Source: an uncultured Novosphingobium sp.
GTDB taxonomy: Bacteria > Pseudomonadota > Alphaproteobacteria > Sphingomonadales > Sphingomonadaceae
Direction of reading: 5' to 3'
Length of the DNA: 7,538 nt
Assembly (NCBI GenBank): GCA_946886365.1
Contig: CAMPIM010000137.1
Coordinates: 1 to 7,538, forward strand
Below the pieces are notes generated by a model. The model saw nothing but the letters and a program-made list of their open reading frames with translations. It was not told the DNA's origin and did not search any database. A program made the position numbers and the translations under genes. Below, piece by piece: positions 1 through 5,955 of this stretch (its first letter is position 1; each line of letters starts with the position of its first letter).

Positions 1-737
1 ATGATCAGGCGGATGACAATGACGATGGCGCTGTCCGGGTCGAGATGGTGTCGGCCCTGCGTTTTGAGGAGCTGTCGGGCGAACGACGGCTGATCAAGCT
101 GTCGCTGGTTGAGCGGGTGGAGGACGTTGACGCGTCGCTCTTTGGTCGTTCGGGCGCTCATGCCTTTGTGCGGCTGGACGGACGGCTGGTGCCGGTGGCC
201 AACGGCGCGCATAAATTTACTGCCGATCATGTTTCGGCGCTGCGGCTTCGGGATGGCAATCAGGAAGCCTGTTATCCGGTCGCCGCTGTTCTCGACATCG
301 TGGAAATGCCTGCCGTGCCCGACATGGTCGCCCTGCAAGGCGTGCTGAGCGGCGTCGCCATGGTCGATGGCGAACATCTTGAGGTCCTTAATCCCTTCGC
401 GCTGTTTGCCTCCCTGCCAGATAGTAGCTTAGCAAGACGCGTTCGGGGACGGTGCGTCCTTGCTGACAGTGAGGATGGCTGGACGCGTGAGATATTGGCA
501 CCCTTGCTGCGTCAGGCGGGCCATGAAGTCCTTCTGGGCCTGCCCCAGGAAGAGGCCGTCGATCCGGCGGACGTGGTTCTTTGTTCTGACCGTGACCTGA
601 CGCAGGCGGCCGAGATATTGGGATGCCGCATCGTTCAACTGCGCGCGTCACCAAAACCGGCGGGGCCAGAGGATGGCAGCATCTACCGCTATGATCAGGA
701 CGCCCTGATGGCGGCCATCACCGGCACCCGGCGCTAA
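1..737 (+). CDS. cheA: Chemotaxis histidine kinase CheA, C-terminal part (5' truncated)
   Basis: The reading frame is already open at the left edge (first full codon at base 3), so only the last 244 residues are visible; Met at 45 is internal. Fragment residues about 25-137 fit the CheW-like regulatory (P5) domain of CheA: a LVERVEDV stretch (35-42), RLVPV (61-65), and a final strand pair around VLDIVEM (96-102) and SGVAMVDG (116-123). In this family P5 docks CheW and receptors and controls autophosphorylation; the kinase and phosphotransfer domains would lie upstream. Residues about 150-244 resemble a shortened receiver domain that lacks the usual acidic pair, phospho-acceptor Asp and KP motif. 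The identity is supported by the following cheW, cheY, cheB and cheR. The stop TAA is part of the cheW ribosome-binding site. A stand-alone CheW-like protein is possible but unlikely because the frame continues upstream. Confidence 0.88.
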   Translation, partial: DQADDNDDGAVRVEMVSALRFEELSGERRLIKLSLVERVEDVDASLFGRSGAHAFVRLDGRLVPVANGAHKFTADHVSALRLRDGNQEACYPVAAVLDIVEMPAVPDMVALQGVLSGVAMVDGEHLEVLNPFALFASLPDSSLARRVRGRCVLADSEDGWTREILAPLLRQAGHEVLLGLPQEEAVDPADVVLCSDRDLTQAAEILGCRIVQLRASPKPAGPEDGSIYRYDQDALMAAITGTRR

Positions 738-742
738 GGAGG
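735..742 (+). promoter_or_regulatory. cheW ribosome-binding site overlapping the cheA stop codon
   Basis: TAAGGAGG combines the cheA TAA stop with a near-perfect Shine-Dalgarno sequence, five bases before the cheW ATG at 748. This arrangement suggests translational coupling of cheA and cheW and fixes the cheW start. Confidence 0.8.
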
Positions 743-747
743 GATTT

Positions 748-1185
748 ATGGAGCAGCTTTACCTTCTGGCGACATTGGCCGACACCCGCGTCGCCGTGGA
801 GGCGAATGAGGTCGAGGCGGTCGTCAAGCTGGCCGACATCTCACCGGTTCCGGGCATGCTGGGGCATGTCGCGGGACTGTCCGCCCTGCGCAGCCGTGTA
901 CTCACGATCATCGACGTGCCCGCCCTGATCCATGGCGCGCCCACGCCGCCGGATCGGCGGGGCCTGGCAATCATCGCCGACATCAGTGGGCACAGCTATG
1001 GCCTGATGGTGGATGCGGTGCATGATATTTGCCAGGTGCCCGAAGGCGATCTGCCGCTGCGTGGCCAGTTGCACAGTGCCTGGGCACCGTATGCGCGGGC
1101 GATCGTCGAACAGGATGGGCATCCGCACCTGTTGGTTTCGCTGGCGAGCTTCATCGAGACCGGCCCGCTGGCGCAGGCCGCATAA
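748..1185 (+). CDS. cheW: Chemotaxis coupling protein CheW
   Basis: This 145-residue protein has the length and pattern of a single-domain CheW, the adaptor linking methyl-accepting receptors to CheA in polar arrays. Family hallmarks are visible: VAGLSALRSRVLTIID (residues 41-56), which matches the CheW consensus of a Gly, an LRG-like turn and a VIDL strand. A second signature, GLMVDAVHDI (85-94), matches the later conserved strand. The usual Asn-Leu-Arg-Gly turn is altered to Ala-Leu-Arg-Ser. There is no signal peptide or membrane segment, so it is cytoplasmic. It starts ten bases after the cheA stop with an excellent Shine-Dalgarno, so co-translation with cheA is expected. A 77-base gap separates it from cheY. 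Confidence 0.93.
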   Translation: MEQLYLLATLADTRVAVEANEVEAVVKLADISPVPGMLGHVAGLSALRSRVLTIIDVPALIHGAPTPPDRRGLAIIADISGHSYGLMVDAVHDICQVPEGDLPLRGQLHSAWAPYARAIVEQDGHPHLLVSLASFIETGPLAQAA

Positions 1186-1262
1186 ATTCCTGGCTCGTTT
1201 ACGAATTACTCGGCTTTGGTGGCTAATCTTTCCTGCACGGGGAAAAATCCAAGGGACGCTTC

Positions 1263-1628
1263 ATGAAAAACTGTCTGGTAGTCGATGATTCGAAAGTCAT
1301 CCGCAAAGTTGCACGGCATATCCTGGAATCACTCGATTTGTCGGTAAGTGAAGCGGTGGATGGGCAGGACGCCCTGACCCAATGCGAAGCCGCAGCGCCG
1401 GACGTGGTCCTGCTGGACTGGAACATGCCGGTCATGAGCGGAATGGAATTTCTTCAGGCGCTTTCCACCGCGAAGGTAACCGCTCGGCCGAAGATCATAT
1501 TCTGCACCACTGAAAACGGCATCAGTCATATCAAGGCAGCCGTGGAGGCAGGCGCCGACGAATATGTGATGAAGCCGTTCGATCGCGAAACGCTTGAAAG
1601 CAAGCTGTCGATCGTGGGCGTCATCTGA
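1263..1628 (+). CDS. cheY: Chemotaxis response regulator CheY
   Basis: This is a stand-alone 121-residue receiver domain with the full catalytic set: acidic pair D8-D9 in LVVDDS, phospho-acceptor D52 in LLDWNMP, T82 in CTTE, and Y101 and K104 in YVMKPF. No output domain follows, which is the CheY architecture. After phosphorylation by CheA, such proteins bind the flagellar switch; in alphaproteobacteria some CheY copies act as phosphate sinks instead, and the sequence does not separate the two. The ATG at 1263 has an AAGGGA Shine-Dalgarno at 1251-1256. Its position between cheW and cheB supports a role in this pathway. Confidence 0.93.
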   Translation: MKNCLVVDDSKVIRKVARHILESLDLSVSEAVDGQDALTQCEAAAPDVVLLDWNMPVMSGMEFLQALSTAKVTARPKIIFCTTENGISHIKAAVEAGADEYVMKPFDRETLESKLSIVGVI

Positions 1629-1674
1629 ACCGTTCATTCGCCCCAGTCCATTCCTGACGCCAGAAAGCCCATCA

Positions 1675-2757
1675 ATGTCCGCCGTCACGCCTATCCTGGC
1701 CAGCCAGAGCAGACCGCAAGTCCGCGCGATGGTTGTCGACGATTCCGTCGTCGTGCGGACAATGATCGCGCGTATCCTGGATAGCGATCCGGCGTTTTCG
1801 GTGGTTCACAAGACCAACAGCGCCGAACATGCATTGGGCTATCTGGCCGCGCATGAGGTCGATCTGGTCCTGCTGGACATCGAGTTGCCGGGGCAGAGCG
1901 GATTGTCGGCGCTTCCCGCCCTTCTTCGCGCGAATCCCGGCGGCAAGGTGGTCATCCTTTCCGGAAATTGCGAGGAAGGCAGCGGAGCCGCGATCGAGGC
2001 ACTGGCGCTGGGAGCGAGCGACATTTTCACGAAGCCCGGCAGCGGTTGCTTCGGCGAACAGTTTCCCCAGGTGCTGATCGATCGGCTGTCGCGCCTGTTC
2101 GGCGCCAATCTGGCACAGGCGGCTGAGGCGCAGCCGGTCGTCATGGCGGCGAGCAAACCCACCGCTCCGCTCGCCTGCCTCGGCATCGGTGCTTCGACAG
2201 GCGGTATCCACGCGCTGGGCCAGTTGTTTGCCGGTATGACCGAGCCGCTGGGCGTGCCGATCCTGCTGACCCAGCATCTGCCGGTCAGCTTCACATCCTA
2301 TTTCGTCCAGCAACTCGCCCGGATGACCAGCCTGCGCGTGAAGGTTGGCGAACAGGGCGAAATGCTGGCGCCCGATACCATCTATGTCGCGCCCGGCGAC
2401 GCCAATTTGCAGGTCCGCCGGGGGCTATATGGGCGCGTGATGGTCACGCTGAATCCCCAGCGCACGCCTGCGGGAAACCTGCCCGGCGTCGATCCGATGT
2501 TCACCACCATGGCCGAAGCCTATGGGCCAGGCGCAGCAGGCGTCGTCCTGACCGGGATGGGCCGTGACGGCACGGTCGGCGGACATGACATCGTTGACGC
2601 AGGCGGTTGGATCGTGGCGCAGAATGAAACGAGCAGCGTCGTTTGGGGCATGCCGGGATCGGTGACAGCGGCTGGGCTCAGCTGTGCGTTGCTGGACCCC
2701 TATGCCATCATGGATTTCGTCGCGCGGCGCGGAAAGAGCAGAGGTTTGACACATTGA
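1675..2757 (+). CDS. cheB: Chemotaxis methylesterase/deamidase CheB
   Basis: This 360-residue protein has two domains. An N-terminal receiver spans residues about 15-140, with D22-D23, phospho-acceptor D68 in LLDIELPG and K120 in TKPGS. A C-terminal CheB methylesterase domain spans about 165-350. The catalytic triad is visible: S174 in IGASTGG, H201 in TQHLP and D298 in TGMGRDG. CheB removes methyl groups from receptor glutamates (and deamidates glutamines), with activity raised when CheA phosphorylates the receiver; this provides adaptation opposite to CheR. The frame is open back to 1594 inside cheY, but the ATG at 1675 lies 46 bases after the cheY stop, with only a weak AGAAAG Shine-Dalgarno, and gives a normal N-terminus. 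Its stop overlaps the TTG start of cheR. Confidence 0.94.
   Translation: MSAVTPILASQSRPQVRAMVVDDSVVVRTMIARILDSDPAFSVVHKTNSAEHALGYLAAHEVDLVLLDIELPGQSGLSALPALLRANPGGKVVILSGNCEEGSGAAIEALALGASDIFTKPGSGCFGEQFPQVLIDRLSRLFGANLAQAAEAQPVVMAASKPTAPLACLGIGASTGGIHALGQLFAGMTEPLGVPILLTQHLPVSFTSYFVQQLARMTSLRVKVGEQGEMLAPDTIYVAPGDANLQVRRGLYGRVMVTLNPQRTPAGNLPGVDPMFTTMAEAYGPGAAGVVLTGMGRDGTVGGHDIVDAGGWIVAQNETSSVVWGMPGSVTAAGLSCALLDPYAIMDFVARRGKSRGLTH
2740..2756 (+). promoter_or_regulatory. cheR ribosome-binding site and TTG start overlapping the cheB stop
   Basis: AGAGG at 2740-2744 lies nine bases before TTG at 2754-2756; the TTG shares three bases with the cheB stop codon TGA as a TTGA overlap. No in-frame ATG lies between here and the conserved N-terminal helix, and the next ATG (codon 36) would cut into that helix. 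TTG is therefore the preferred start. Confidence 0.65.
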
Positions 2758-3626
2758 CCCTTTCGACCGATTCATCCTCGAGCGGCGCCGCCCGCATCTT
2801 TTCGGCTCTGCTGGAGGCGCGCACCGGGCAGATATTGTCGGAAAGCCGCGCATGGCGGATGGAAACGGCGCTGAAGCCGGTCATGCGCACCCATGGCCTT
2901 GCCGACATGGACGAACTGGCCGCCCGCTTGCTGGGCAATCGGGATCCGCGGCTGGAAGATGAGGTGATCAACGCGCTGCTCAACAACGAAAGCAGCTTTT
3001 TCCGCGATCTCCAGATCTTCGACATGATCCACCGGCATATCCTGCCGTCCTTTTATGCGGATCGGCGCGACCGGGTGCTGCGGATCTGGAGCGCGGGCTG
3101 TTCCACGGGCCAGGAAGTCTATTCCCTCGCGATTCAATTGCGTAACGACATCGCGCGCTGGCGTGGCTGGCGCATCGAAATATTGGCGACGGACATTTCG
3201 ACTGCGGCCATAGATCAGGCGCGCAGCGGCATCTTTTCGCAGATGGACGTTCAGCGCGGTCTTGCCGTCGGCGACCTGATCAAATGGTTCGAACCCGTTG
3301 GAGACAATTGGCGCGCCAGCCCGGAACTGCGCCGGATGATCGATTTTCGGACGGACAATCTGTTCGATGCGAAGGCCCCATCGGGTGAATATGACCTGCT
3401 CCTTTGCCGCAATGTGCTGCTTTATTTCACACCGGAACGCCGACAGGAGGTATTCCGCCTTCTGAAGCGCCATAGCCAGGAAAAGTCGGTGCTGTTGCTG
3501 GGGGCGGGCGAGACCGTGATCGGACATAGCGAGGATTTCATTCCCCATCCGGAATTTCGCGGCGGATATGCGCGGCGGCTGGAAACGGCGCGGAACAGCG
3601 ACGAGGCGTTTCGCCGCGCCATCTGA
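2754..3626 (+). CDS. cheR: Chemotaxis protein-glutamate O-methyltransferase CheR
   Basis: This 290-residue protein (from the TTG start) transfers methyl from S-adenosylmethionine to receptor glutamates. An all-helical N-terminal CheR domain spans residues about 12-90 and ends in NNESSFFRD (77-85), matching the substrate/SAM-binding region. The Rossmann-like methyltransferase domain follows, with motif I SAGCSTGQE (113-121), ATDIST with D147 expected to hold the SAM ribose, and LLLCRNVLLYF (215-225). Compared with the usual GEE of motif I, the first Glu is Gln (Q120) while E121 is kept; the usual Thr before FFR is S80. Both look conservative, so activity is expected. cheB ends within its start codon, so the adaptation enzymes are probably made together. 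No cheD or receptor gene follows. Confidence 0.93.
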   Translation: MTLSTDSSSSGAARIFSALLEARTGQILSESRAWRMETALKPVMRTHGLADMDELAARLLGNRDPRLEDEVINALLNNESSFFRDLQIFDMIHRHILPSFYADRRDRVLRIWSAGCSTGQEVYSLAIQLRNDIARWRGWRIEILATDISTAAIDQARSGIFSQMDVQRGLAVGDLIKWFEPVGDNWRASPELRRMIDFRTDNLFDAKAPSGEYDLLLCRNVLLYFTPERRQEVFRLLKRHSQEKSVLLLGAGETVIGHSEDFIPHPEFRGGYARRLETARNSDEAFRRAI

Positions 3627-3772
3627 CCAGGTTTTTGCGCACATCCTGTCCCTGACGCGGGGTCAAAGGGAAGTGCTTGCGCTTGATCGGCCTATCGCTC
3701 TCGGTCATTGTCTGCGGCAGTTGCCCGTTCTGATGGCGCGCGGCGAGGACAGATGATGGTTACGGGTTTCCG

Positions 3773-4471
3773 ATGAGCGACATTCCAATGATCGAAACGC
3801 CGTCGCCCAATTTCGACCACCGCAAGCTGCCCATATCCATGCTGGTGCTGCATTATACCGGGATGCCGGACGCCCAGAGCGCGATCAACTGGATGGCCAG
3901 TCCGGAATCCAAGGTTTCCGCCCATTATGTCGTGACCGAAGAGGGGAAGATCGTCCGCATGGTCGATGAAGCCAGACGGGCCTGGCATGCGGGCCGGTCC
4001 CACTGGCGCGGCACGGATGACGTCAATTCGGCGAGTATCGGGATCGAAATCGTCAATCCTGGCCATGAATGGGGGTATCGGCCCTTTGCCGACGCGCAGA
4101 TTGAGGCACTCATCCCGCTGATGCATGACATCGTGCAACGTCACGGCATCACGCGTGGCAATATCGTCGGGCATAGCGACGTCGCCCCGGCGCGCAAGCA
4201 GGACCCAGGCGAGCTTTTCCCCTGGTGGCGACTGGCCCGGCTGCGTCTGGCGCTGCCGCGTCCCACCCGTAATCTGATGGATCCGCTTTGGTCGGACAGT
4301 GCTTTCCTGCTGGCGCTGGAGCGCTTTGGCTATGACATTGCCGAGCCTGATGCGGCGGTGGTCGCGTTCCAGCGGCGCTTCCGGCCGGAATTGATCGACG
4401 GCGTGATCGATGGCGAATGCCGTGCGATCCTGCTCGCCTTGTTGCTGCCAAAGCCGAGGGGCGATGAATAA
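3773..4471 (+). CDS. N-acetylmuramoyl-L-alanine amidase (Amidase_2 family, AmpD/AmiD-like)
   Basis: This 232-residue zinc amidase should cleave the bond between N-acetylmuramic acid and L-alanine in peptidoglycan fragments. The Amidase_2 fold spans residues about 20-150, with inferred zinc ligands H27 (VLHYTG), H134 (VGHSDVAP) and D144 (KQDPG). The probable catalytic glutamate is E92 (IGIEIVN), and K142 sits in the usual RKQDPG loop. The C-terminal region, about 172-222, resembles a peptidoglycan-binding-type helical domain, as in AmiD. Unlike E. coli AmiD there is no signal peptide or lipobox, so a cytoplasmic, AmpD-like role in wall recycling is the better guess. No clear Shine-Dalgarno precedes ATG 3773; Met6 at 3788 is an alternative. 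The 146-base gap after cheR shows only a weak imperfect hairpin (about 3649-3669), so co-transcription with the chemotaxis genes cannot be excluded. Confidence 0.9.
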   Translation: MSDIPMIETPSPNFDHRKLPISMLVLHYTGMPDAQSAINWMASPESKVSAHYVVTEEGKIVRMVDEARRAWHAGRSHWRGTDDVNSASIGIEIVNPGHEWGYRPFADAQIEALIPLMHDIVQRHGITRGNIVGHSDVAPARKQDPGELFPWWRLARLRLALPRPTRNLMDPLWSDSAFLLALERFGYDIAEPDAAVVAFQRRFRPELIDGVIDGECRAILLALLLPKPRGDE

Positions 4472-4477
4472 GCGGGG

Positions 4478-4506
4478 ATGACGGGCGCGCGCAGTGCGTG
4501 TATAGC
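4478..4506 (+). promoter_or_regulatory. Candidate rnpB promoter
   Basis: ATGACG (4478-4483, 4 of 6 to TTGACA) and TATAGC (4501-4506, 4 of 6 to TATAAT) are separated by exactly 17 bases. The expected transcription start, about seven bases downstream, coincides with the first base of the P1 helix of RNase P RNA (4514). That match is the main support, since each box alone is modest. Confidence 0.55.
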
Positions 4507-4513
4507 GCGCCGT

Positions 4514-4897
4514 GCCAGAGGGCCGGGCGGCCGCGGCGTGGCGGGTAACTTCCACGGCGAGGAAAGTCCGGGCTCCACGAAATGACGGTGCCGGCTAACG
4601 GCCGGCTGGAGTGATCCAAGGGACAGTGCAACAGAAAGCAGGTCGCTAAGACTTAGGTCCAGCGAAATTGAAAGGGTGCGGTAAGAGCGCACCGCGTCTG
4701 CGGCAACGCAAGGCGGCACGGTAAACCCCACCGGGAGCAAGACCGAATAGGGGCGGCGCGCAGCTTCGACTGCTAGGCCAGTTTCGGCTGAGACCGCCCG
4801 GGTTGGTTGCTTGAGGGACGGAGCAATCCGTCTCCTAGAGGAATGGCCGCCCATCTCCGCAAGGAGTGGACAGGACCCGGCTTATAGGCCCTCTGGC
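4514..4897 (+). ncRNA. rnpB: RNase P RNA, bacterial class A
   Basis: This is the catalytic RNA that removes 5' leaders from tRNA precursors. The ends are defined by a perfect 11-bp P1 helix (4514-4524 with 4887-4897). Universally conserved blocks appear in order: GGAAAGTCCGGGCTCC (4561-4576), ACAGAA (4631-4636), and the GGTAAACCCCACC region with the GGU that pairs with the tRNA 3' CCA (GGT at 4720-4722). AATAGGGG, AGAGGAATGG (4837-4846) and a final ACAGGACCCGGCTTATAGG (from 4870) follow. The P15-P16 region is very close to the E. coli sequence from memory, indicating the ancestral A type. Length is about 384 nucleotides, normal for the class. True ends may differ by a few bases. A promoter ends just before it, and a palindromic repeat follows within ten bases. 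Confidence 0.97.
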
Positions 4898-4903
4898 ATT
4901 AGA

Positions 4904-5035
4904 ATCCTCCCCGCGCGGAGCGGGGGGAGGGGGGCCGTTTGCGCAGCAAATGGTGGAGGGGAAGAGGGATGACGTTGCGCATTTCCCCTCCACCGCCTGA
5001 CGGCGGTCCCCCTCCCCATCTTGGATGGGGAGGAT
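4904..5035 (+). repeat. Composite palindromic intergenic element downstream of rnpB
   Basis: This 132-base element has nested symmetry. The outer arms ATCCTCCCC (4904-4912) and GGGGAGGAT (5027-5035) are exact complements. The inner arms GGTGGAGGGGAA (4952-4963) and TTCCCCTCCACC (4983-4994) are an exact 12-bp pair. Local hairpins also exist: CCTCCCCGC/GCGGGG-GGAGG (4906-4930, one G bulge), CCGTTTGC/GCAAATGG (4935-4953), ACCGCC/GGCGGT (4992-5007) and CCTCCCCATC/GATGGGGAGG with a TTG loop (5011-5033). It resembles G/C-rich palindromic elements that I recall being scattered between genes in sphingomonad and caulobacter genomes; copy number cannot be checked here. The first hairpin lies just past rnpB and could aid termination or 3' processing, though no T-run follows. 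Confidence 0.75.
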
Positions 5036-5089
5036 GTTATTTGAACCGCCGGGGTGGCGTTCTGCCTGCGGCTTACCTAATTGGGACCG

Positions 5090-5638
5090 ATGGCACGAAG
5101 CAGCCGATCAAATGACTGGGGCTTTCCCCGCTGGCGCAGCTACGGCGCATCGCGTGAGGCGCAACAGGTGCGCATGTGCGATCGATATGGCTGTGACCAG
5201 CCGGGCAACTGCCCCGCGCCCAAATCGCCCAACAGCCCGGAACGCTGGTATTTCTGTTCTGACCATGCAGGCGAATATAACCGCAACTGGGACTATTTTC
5301 AGGGGCTGGACAAGGAAGAGCGGGAGCAGCGCGAGCGCGCTGAGCGTCGCGACGCTGGCGGCTATCAGGGCAGCGCCTATCATGGTTGGGGCGGGCCGGG
5401 TGACGGCAGCCGGTCGCGGGACGAGCTTCACGCTTTGAAGGCGCTGGAACTGGAGGACGATGCCGATTTCGAGGCGGTGAAAAAGAGCTGGCGGCGTTTG
5501 GCCAAGGAATATCACCCCGACGTGAAGCCGGGCGACGCGGACGCCGCCGTCCGTTTCCAGACGATCCAGGCCGCCTATGAAGTGCTGCGGTCGGCGGAGG
5601 AACGGCGGACGTGGAAGCCGCGGGAGACCGCGGATTGA
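5090..5638 (+). CDS. J-domain (DnaJ-like) protein with Cys-rich N-terminus
   Basis: This 182-residue protein has its J-domain at the C-terminus (about 112-178), with the essential HPD triad at 142-144 in EYHPDVKPGD and the expected surrounding helices (VKKSWRRLAKEY before, FQTIQAAYEVL after). J-domains stimulate Hsp70/DnaK ATPase. The N-terminal half has C30, C35, C41, C56 and H59 in a pattern suggesting a small metal site; similar cysteines followed by APKS and FC-DH-EYN segments occur in alphaproteobacterial J-domain proteins as I remember them. A charged Glu/Arg-rich linker (75-88) and a Gly-rich stretch follow. It lacks DnaJ's zinc-finger and C-terminal substrate domains. ATG 5090 is preferred over an in-frame TTG at 5081; only a weak GGGA precedes it. 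Its stop overlaps the next gene's start. Confidence 0.85.
   Translation: MARSSRSNDWGFPRWRSYGASREAQQVRMCDRYGCDQPGNCPAPKSPNSPERWYFCSDHAGEYNRNWDYFQGLDKEEREQRERAERRDAGGYQGSAYHGWGGPGDGSRSRDELHALKALELEDDADFEAVKKSWRRLAKEYHPDVKPGDADAAVRFQTIQAAYEVLRSAEERRTWKPRETAD
5622..5637 (+). promoter_or_regulatory. Ribosome-binding site and TTG start of the [2Fe-2S] protein
   Basis: GGGAG (5622-5626) lies eight bases before TTG at 5635-5637, which overlaps the upstream TGA stop as TTGA. It is the same junction type as cheB-cheR. An in-frame GTG at 5611 is the alternative start and would add eight residues. Confidence 0.55.
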
Positions 5639-5955
5639 CGGATCATGTCCGGTCCAACTGGCAGAATGCGGTCCTGGTCTGCCGCAAATGTTCGAAGAAG
5701 CTGGATGGGGGCTTTGGTCCCGATGGGGACGAGCGGCTCGCCAAGGCGCTACGGAAGCGGTTGTCGCTGAAGAAAGGACGCAAGGCGGCGGCGGGGATTA
5801 TCGAGGTGAATTGCCTCGGTGTTTGCCCCAAGGGAGCGGTGATGGTGGTCAATGGCGCGCAGGCGCGGGAATGGCTGCTGGTCCGGCAGGGCGCTGATCT
5901 GGACGAAGTCGCGCGAAGCTTGGGTCTTGCCCCGGCCGATGGCGGGGTCAGCTAG
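5635..5955 (+). CDS. Small thioredoxin-like [2Fe-2S] ferredoxin-type protein
   Basis: This 106-residue protein (TTG start) has four cysteines arranged as in thioredoxin-like [2Fe-2S] ferredoxins of the COG3411 type: C16 and C19 in VLVCRKCSKK near the N-terminus, then C60 and C64 in VNCLGVCPKGAVMV. The last block is the family hallmark; it matches the C-x3-C-P-x-G segment seen in the NuoE/Shethna-type fold. A Lys/Arg-rich helix (about 39-50) lies between. The likely role is electron transfer or cluster binding in the cytoplasm, but no partner is identified. The CxxC spacing of the first pair is tight for this family, so zinc binding is a lesser alternative. It is translationally coupled to the J-domain gene and overlaps the opposing hemerythrin gene by eight bases at its 3' end. 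Confidence 0.82.
   Translation: MTDHVRSNWQNAVLVCRKCSKKLDGGFGPDGDERLAKALRKRLSLKKGRKAAAGIIEVNCLGVCPKGAVMVVNGAQAREWLLVRQGADLDEVARSLGLAPADGGVS

Noticed and set aside
2772..3644. Minus-strand open frame of 290 codons
   Set aside because: It lies opposite cheR, has no recognisable motif, and looks like a GC-bias shadow.
3683..3711. Possible amidase promoter with TTGATC as -35
   Set aside because: The corresponding -10 (CATTGT) matches only half of the consensus, so it is indistinguishable from chance.
3568..3756. Possible small protein between cheR and the amidase (62 codons)
   Set aside because: It begins inside cheR, has no Shine-Dalgarno at a usable start and no recognisable feature.
3692..4555. 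Minus-strand open frame of 287 codons
   Set aside because: It is antisense to the amidase and reaches into rnpB; the plus-strand frame has clear zinc-amidase motifs, and long antisense frames are common in GC-rich genes.
5025..5438. Plus-strand open frame of 137 codons
   Set aside because: It overlaps the J-domain gene in another frame and starts inside the palindromic element; the HPD-containing frame is the real one.
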